Part shown: positions 16,788 to 19,460 of the stretch, one piece after another
Position numbering within the stretch: the first letter of the stretch is position 1
How the letters are laid out: each line of letters starts with the position of its first letter
DNA from: Candidatus Curtissbacteria bacterium
GTDB taxonomy: Bacteria > Patescibacteriota > Microgenomatia > Curtissbacterales > GWA2-41-24
Assembly (NCBI GenBank): GCA_030688205.1
Contig: JAUYIQ010000002.1
Coordinates: forward strand, 1 to 19,460
Direction of reading: 5' to 3'
Length of the DNA: 19,460 bases
Translations under genes and position numbers: made by a program
The notes under the pieces: model-generated
What the model saw: only the letters and a program-made list of their open reading frames with translations
What the model was told of the DNA's origin: nothing
Database searches by the model: none

Positions 16788-16998
16788 TTTTATAAATATT
16801 GGTGCAGGATTTATTGCCAAAGCATTTCTTCTTCTGTTTCTTGTTTTTTACAGTGTTTTTGCATTGATTTTATTCCGGCAAGTTCAACTTATGACTCGTG
16901 CAATACCTACGGCTGTAAGCCCGTTTTTAAAGTTTATTGCAATAATTCACATTGGGGTTTCCATTGCACTGCTTTTTATAATGATTCAGCTTTTTTAA
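16774..16998 (+). CDS. Small two-helix membrane protein, conserved-looking, function unknown
   Basis: 74 residues from a GTG at 16774, chosen because GGAGG lies 6 nt upstream; a TTG at 16753 is possible but would translate that ribosome site. Helix 1 is at about 12-34 (FLLLFLVFYSVFALILF) and helix 2 at about 52-72, separated by a short polar loop (RQVQLMTRAIPTAVSP). It overlaps the bPH2 gene by 14 nt and ends directly against the next ATG, so it is clearly part of the operon. The layout recalls the pilins, but the loop motif is absent. Confidence 0.75.
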   Translation: MLSLDFINIGAGFIAKAFLLLFLVFYSVFALILFRQVQLMTRAIPTAVSPFLKFIAIIHIGVSIALLFIMIQLF

Positions 16999-18879
16999 AT
17001 GAAAGATTTTCTTATCCAGGTAGAAAAAATTACAGGTGTAAGCGATCCTGACCGGGCTTGTGGAGTTTTTACAAAAAGAGTGAGTGTAGAGGGCGGGGGT
17101 ATGGGTACTGTGGTTGCCGGTGTACTGGTCAGGAGCGAAAATGAAGTGGACTTACAGGTAATCACTCAAGATATTTTTGACCTTTTGATCAAAAGACTTG
17201 AGGGAGGAAGTGAAGGAATGCTGGGTGTTTTGGAAGCTGCCAAGGCTAGTTCCATCGATTATGCAAAGAGTAAGAATATTGATCTTTCGTTTGTTTACAC
17301 TTTCATATTTAACGACGTTTGTTATATTGCAAAGTTTGGCGAAGATGTAAAACTTTTAGTTTTTGAGCCGCCTAAATCTTTGGAAATTACTTTTGAGTCC
17401 GGATCGGGACCGATCAAACAAGGCCAGATTTACTTAATTGCAACTAAAAAGTTTTTGTCTGTTTTTGATACTGGTGATTTGAAACAGGATGCAGAGATCG
17501 ATTTTGGGGATATTACAGATGGAATAGCCACGGAAATTGCCGGAGAAAAAGAACAAAGTGAAATAGGAGCAGCATTCGTTCATGTAAAGGGAGGTGCGAT
17601 AGAAGAAGAAAAACATATTGAGGAGGATAAAGGTGTTGAGGAAAGTGATGTAGTTTTGGAAAGAGAGAAAGAAGTTGCAATTGTAGAAAATGCTGTTGAA
17701 ACTGAACCCGAGGAGGAGCGATTAATAGCCGTTCCTCCCCAAGAGAAAGAACCAGGGAGGAATCCGATGGCTGCGGTGTTTGGTGCGGTTTTTGCTGAGT
17801 TTGCAAAGCTTAGGCATGGTGATAATGGTGCTCTCGGAAGGCTACGAAGAAATGTTGTTGTTTTGGCTGTTTTAGTGTTTTTGATACTTGCTGCCTCTGT
17901 ACTTTTTACCCTGAAGCAAAAAAGTGATCGGGAAAAAGTTGCCACTATTACGGGTTATTTAAATAGTGCTTCTTCTAAGCTGGATGAAGGTGCGGCACTT
18001 ATTGAGCTTAATAAATCAAGGGCGCGGGAAGTTTTGGTAGATGCGGACCGGGATGTTAAGCAGGCTTTGAACGTTGATCCAAAAAACGAAAAAGCCATAA
18101 GTTTAGCTTCTGAGATTACATCCAAACTGAAAGAAACAGAAATTTCAAGCAATGTTAGTTTTGAAACAGTCAAAGAAGTTTCAACTCAGCTTGTCGGTCT
18201 TGCGATCTCAGGAAAAAATTTAGTAGGAATTGGTGATGGCAAGATTTTTATTGAGAGTGTATCCGGTGGAGATTCCAGTGATGTGGATGGAGTTAGCGGT
18301 GCCCAGAGGGGTGTAGTTTTCGACAATAAAGCATTTGTTGGGACAAGTAGCAAAGTTGTCAGAGTCGATCTTTCTTCTGAGCAGTCGAAAGATATCATTG
18401 AAAGTGGGGGTGCAAACGACCTCGGAGTATTTTTAGGGAATGTTTATTTATTGTTTGCCGAAAAAATCGACAAATATGTTCCGGTTGAAGGGGGAAGTTA
18501 TTCCGGGCCAACTGAATATTTGAATAGTCCTGTAAACTTCGGTGCAAAATCCCGTTTTGCCATAGACGGTTCTATTTGGGTGACTTCCGGTAAGCAGATA
18601 TTTAAATTTACCAGAGGAGAGAAGGAAGATTTTGAAATTTCGGGATTGGTTGAAGGTGTCGGGGAATTCGGTTTGATTTATACTAATTCCAGTCTAGATA
18701 ATTTATACGTTGTCGATGCTACAAATTCAGCCCTTCTGGTTATCAGCAAGGATGGGATTTATAAAGGGGTTTATCAAGCGCCGGAGTTTGCAAAAGCGTC
18801 GGGAGTTGTGGTTGGTGAGGCTGAGGATGAGATGTTTGTAGCAGTTGGAAACAAGATACTGTCCGCAAAACTCAAGTGA
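16999..18879 (+). CDS. Degenerate PP2C-like domain, membrane helix and extracytoplasmic beta-propeller
   Basis: 626 residues. The N-terminal domain (about 1-175) follows the order of a PPM/PP2C phosphatase core, with YLIATKKFLSVFD at 145-157 where active enzymes have L-x-S/T-D-G. That Asp-Gly is replaced by Lys-Lys and no metal-binding DG pair is seen near GGGMG, so it is probably not an active phosphatase. An acidic linker (about 180-255) leads to a single membrane helix at 286-306. Next is a helical stalk (about 310-375) with VDPKNEKA, then about 240 residues of repeated beta segments resembling an NHL/PQQ-like propeller outside the membrane. The ATG directly abuts the previous TAA with no ribosome site, and the end overlaps smpB by 4 nt. 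A signalling or sensing role across the membrane is inference. Confidence 0.72.
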   Translation: MKDFLIQVEKITGVSDPDRACGVFTKRVSVEGGGMGTVVAGVLVRSENEVDLQVITQDIFDLLIKRLEGGSEGMLGVLEAAKASSIDYAKSKNIDLSFVYTFIFNDVCYIAKFGEDVKLLVFEPPKSLEITFESGSGPIKQGQIYLIATKKFLSVFDTGDLKQDAEIDFGDITDGIATEIAGEKEQSEIGAAFVHVKGGAIEEEKHIEEDKGVEESDVVLEREKEVAIVENAVETEPEEERLIAVPPQEKEPGRNPMAAVFGAVFAEFAKLRHGDNGALGRLRRNVVVLAVLVFLILAASVLFTLKQKSDREKVATITGYLNSASSKLDEGAALIELNKSRAREVLVDADRDVKQALNVDPKNEKAISLASEITSKLKETEISSNVSFETVKEVSTQLVGLAISGKNLVGIGDGKIFIESVSGGDSSDVDGVSGAQRGVVFDNKAFVGTSSKVVRVDLSSEQSKDIIESGGANDLGVFLGNVYLLFAEKIDKYVPVEGGSYSGPTEYLNSPVNFGAKSRFAIDGSIWVTSGKQIFKFTRGEKEDFEISGLVEGVGEFGLIYTNSSLDNLYVVDATNSALLVISKDGIYKGVYQAPEFAKASGVVVGEAEDEMFVAVGNKILSAKLK

Positions 18880-19316
18880 GAGTCTTCAACAAGCGGGCAC
18901 GCCATAAATATTCCATTTTAGAAAAAGTAGAAGCAGGTGTTGTGCTAAACGGCGCCGAAATAAAGTCGATTCGTGCCGGCCGCGTTGATCTTTCTGAGGG
19001 CTTTGCCCGGATTCGTGACGGGGAAGTTTTTTTGGTTAATGCGTTTATTAATCCTTGGATGGGTTCGCAAAAATATTATGATGCCAGACGTGAGAGGAAA
19101 CTGCTGCTTCATAGAAAACAGATTTTGAACTGGCAGGGGAAGATTGCCGGAGGAAAGCTTACTTTGGTTCCCATTGCAATTTATATCAAAGGAAACCTTG
19201 CAAAAGTAGAGTTGGCGCTTGCCAAAAGTAAGGCTAAATATGACAAGCGGGCAGCTTTGAAGAAAAGAGCAGTCGAGAGGGATATCGCACGGGAACTGCG
19301 GGGAGAGAAAGATTGA
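18876..19316 (+). CDS. smpB: SsrA-binding protein SmpB
   Basis: 146 residues, slightly shorter than the usual 150-160. SmpB binds the tRNA-like domain of tmRNA and takes it to stalled ribosomes in trans-translation. Seen here: N-terminal NKRARHKYSILE, AGVVLNGAEIKSIRAGRV with the family's E-x-K-S-x-R core, and ARIRDGEVFL. The basic C-terminal tail (KYDKRAALKKRAVERDIAREL) is the part that enters the mRNA channel as a helix. The GTG start overlaps the preceding TGA (GTGA). It is the last coding gene of the operon, with a probable ssrA gene following 128 bp later. Confidence 0.96.
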   Translation: MRVFNKRARHKYSILEKVEAGVVLNGAEIKSIRAGRVDLSEGFARIRDGEVFLVNAFINPWMGSQKYYDARRERKLLLHRKQILNWQGKIAGGKLTLVPIAIYIKGNLAKVELALAKSKAKYDKRAALKKRAVERDIARELRGEKD

Positions 19317-19356
19317 TTCCGAGGCTAAAATCTGATAGACTATTATTTCTTCTTGC

Positions 19357-19376
19357 CAAAATCCGTAAGGATTTTG
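19357..19376 (+). terminator. Hairpin after smpB, weak terminator candidate
   Basis: CAAAATCC-GTAA-GGATTTTG is a perfect 8-bp stem with a 4-nt loop, 40 bp after the smpB stop. No T-run follows on the plus strand, so intrinsic termination would be weak. It may separate smpB from ssrA or be a processing site. Confidence 0.35.
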
Positions 19377-19444
19377 AAGAGGAGAAATACGATTAAGTTT
19401 GAAATTCTATATAGAACGAAAACTATTTAGAGTTATTTCGACGA

Positions 19445-19460
19445 GGGGGTGTATTGTTTC
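19445..19460 (+). ncRNA. ssrA: tmRNA (ssrA), first 16 nt, cut by the window edge
   Basis: GGGGGTGTATTGTTTC matches the conserved 5' end of bacterial tmRNA (GGGG-x-TG, then about 10 nt before TTCGAC), where the first G run forms the acceptor stem of the tRNA-like domain. The position just after smpB is the common arrangement. TTGAAA at 19399-19404 and TATTTA at 19424-19429 are a weak possible promoter, 19 bp apart; a short leader would be removed by RNase P. Confidence 0.65.

Overview
The window looks like a chromosomal segment of a Patescibacteria/CPR bacterium, most likely a Microgenomates-type lineage. This is inferred from gene content: a run of very small VirB2/TrbC-like pilins next to a VirB6/TrbL-like membrane protein, a degenerate PP2C-transmembrane-propeller protein, a SpoIID protein with a coiled-coil N-terminus, a bPH2 protein, many end-to-start gene overlaps, and starts with little or no Shine-Dalgarno sequence. 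No rRNA, tRNA, insertion sequence or CRISPR array was seen.

Layout. (1) 1-1556: a minus-strand ATPase regulator with a C-terminal OmpR-type DNA-binding domain, followed by a 149-bp divergent intergenic region. (2) 1557-5357: one plus-strand gene for a very large, highly charged protein with a single C-terminal membrane anchor, function unknown. It ends 5 bp from the end of the opposing operon. (3) 13090-5363, read leftward on the minus strand: a type IV secretion/pilus-like operon. It begins with an Ig-like/pilin fusion, continues with five small two-helix pilins and a 603-residue secreted Cys-containing protein, and finishes with a 410-residue soluble protein with a C-terminal zinc-ribbon-like cluster and a polytopic VirB6-like protein. 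(4) 13175-19316: a divergent plus-strand operon of SpoIID-type wall hydrolase, GT-C-like membrane glycosyltransferase candidate, bPH2 membrane protein, small two-helix protein, degenerate PP2C/propeller protein and smpB. The window closes on what looks like the first 16 nt of ssrA (tmRNA).

The most interesting element lies inside the secretion operon. The 243-nt gap in front of the zinc-ribbon gene carries, on the transcribed strand, a compact cobalamin-riboswitch aptamer (8283-8357), two abutting hairpins, and a 9-bp helix that buries the AGGAGG ribosome binding site. Read together, B12 (or a derivative) is predicted to control translation of the zinc-ribbon protein, and possibly the VirB6-like gene after it, inside a surface-pilus/secretion locus. 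I know of no described case of this, but could not search.

A second theme is degenerate 7- and 8-bp tandem repeats. They lie exactly over the signal-peptide codons of the VirB6-like and 603-residue proteins, where unit gain or loss would shift the reading frame.

The operons work together as a cell-envelope module: pilins and secretion-channel parts on one strand, and wall remodelling plus membrane/glycan functions on the other, from a shared 84-bp divergent promoter region. All functional calls are by reading the sequence; nothing was searched.
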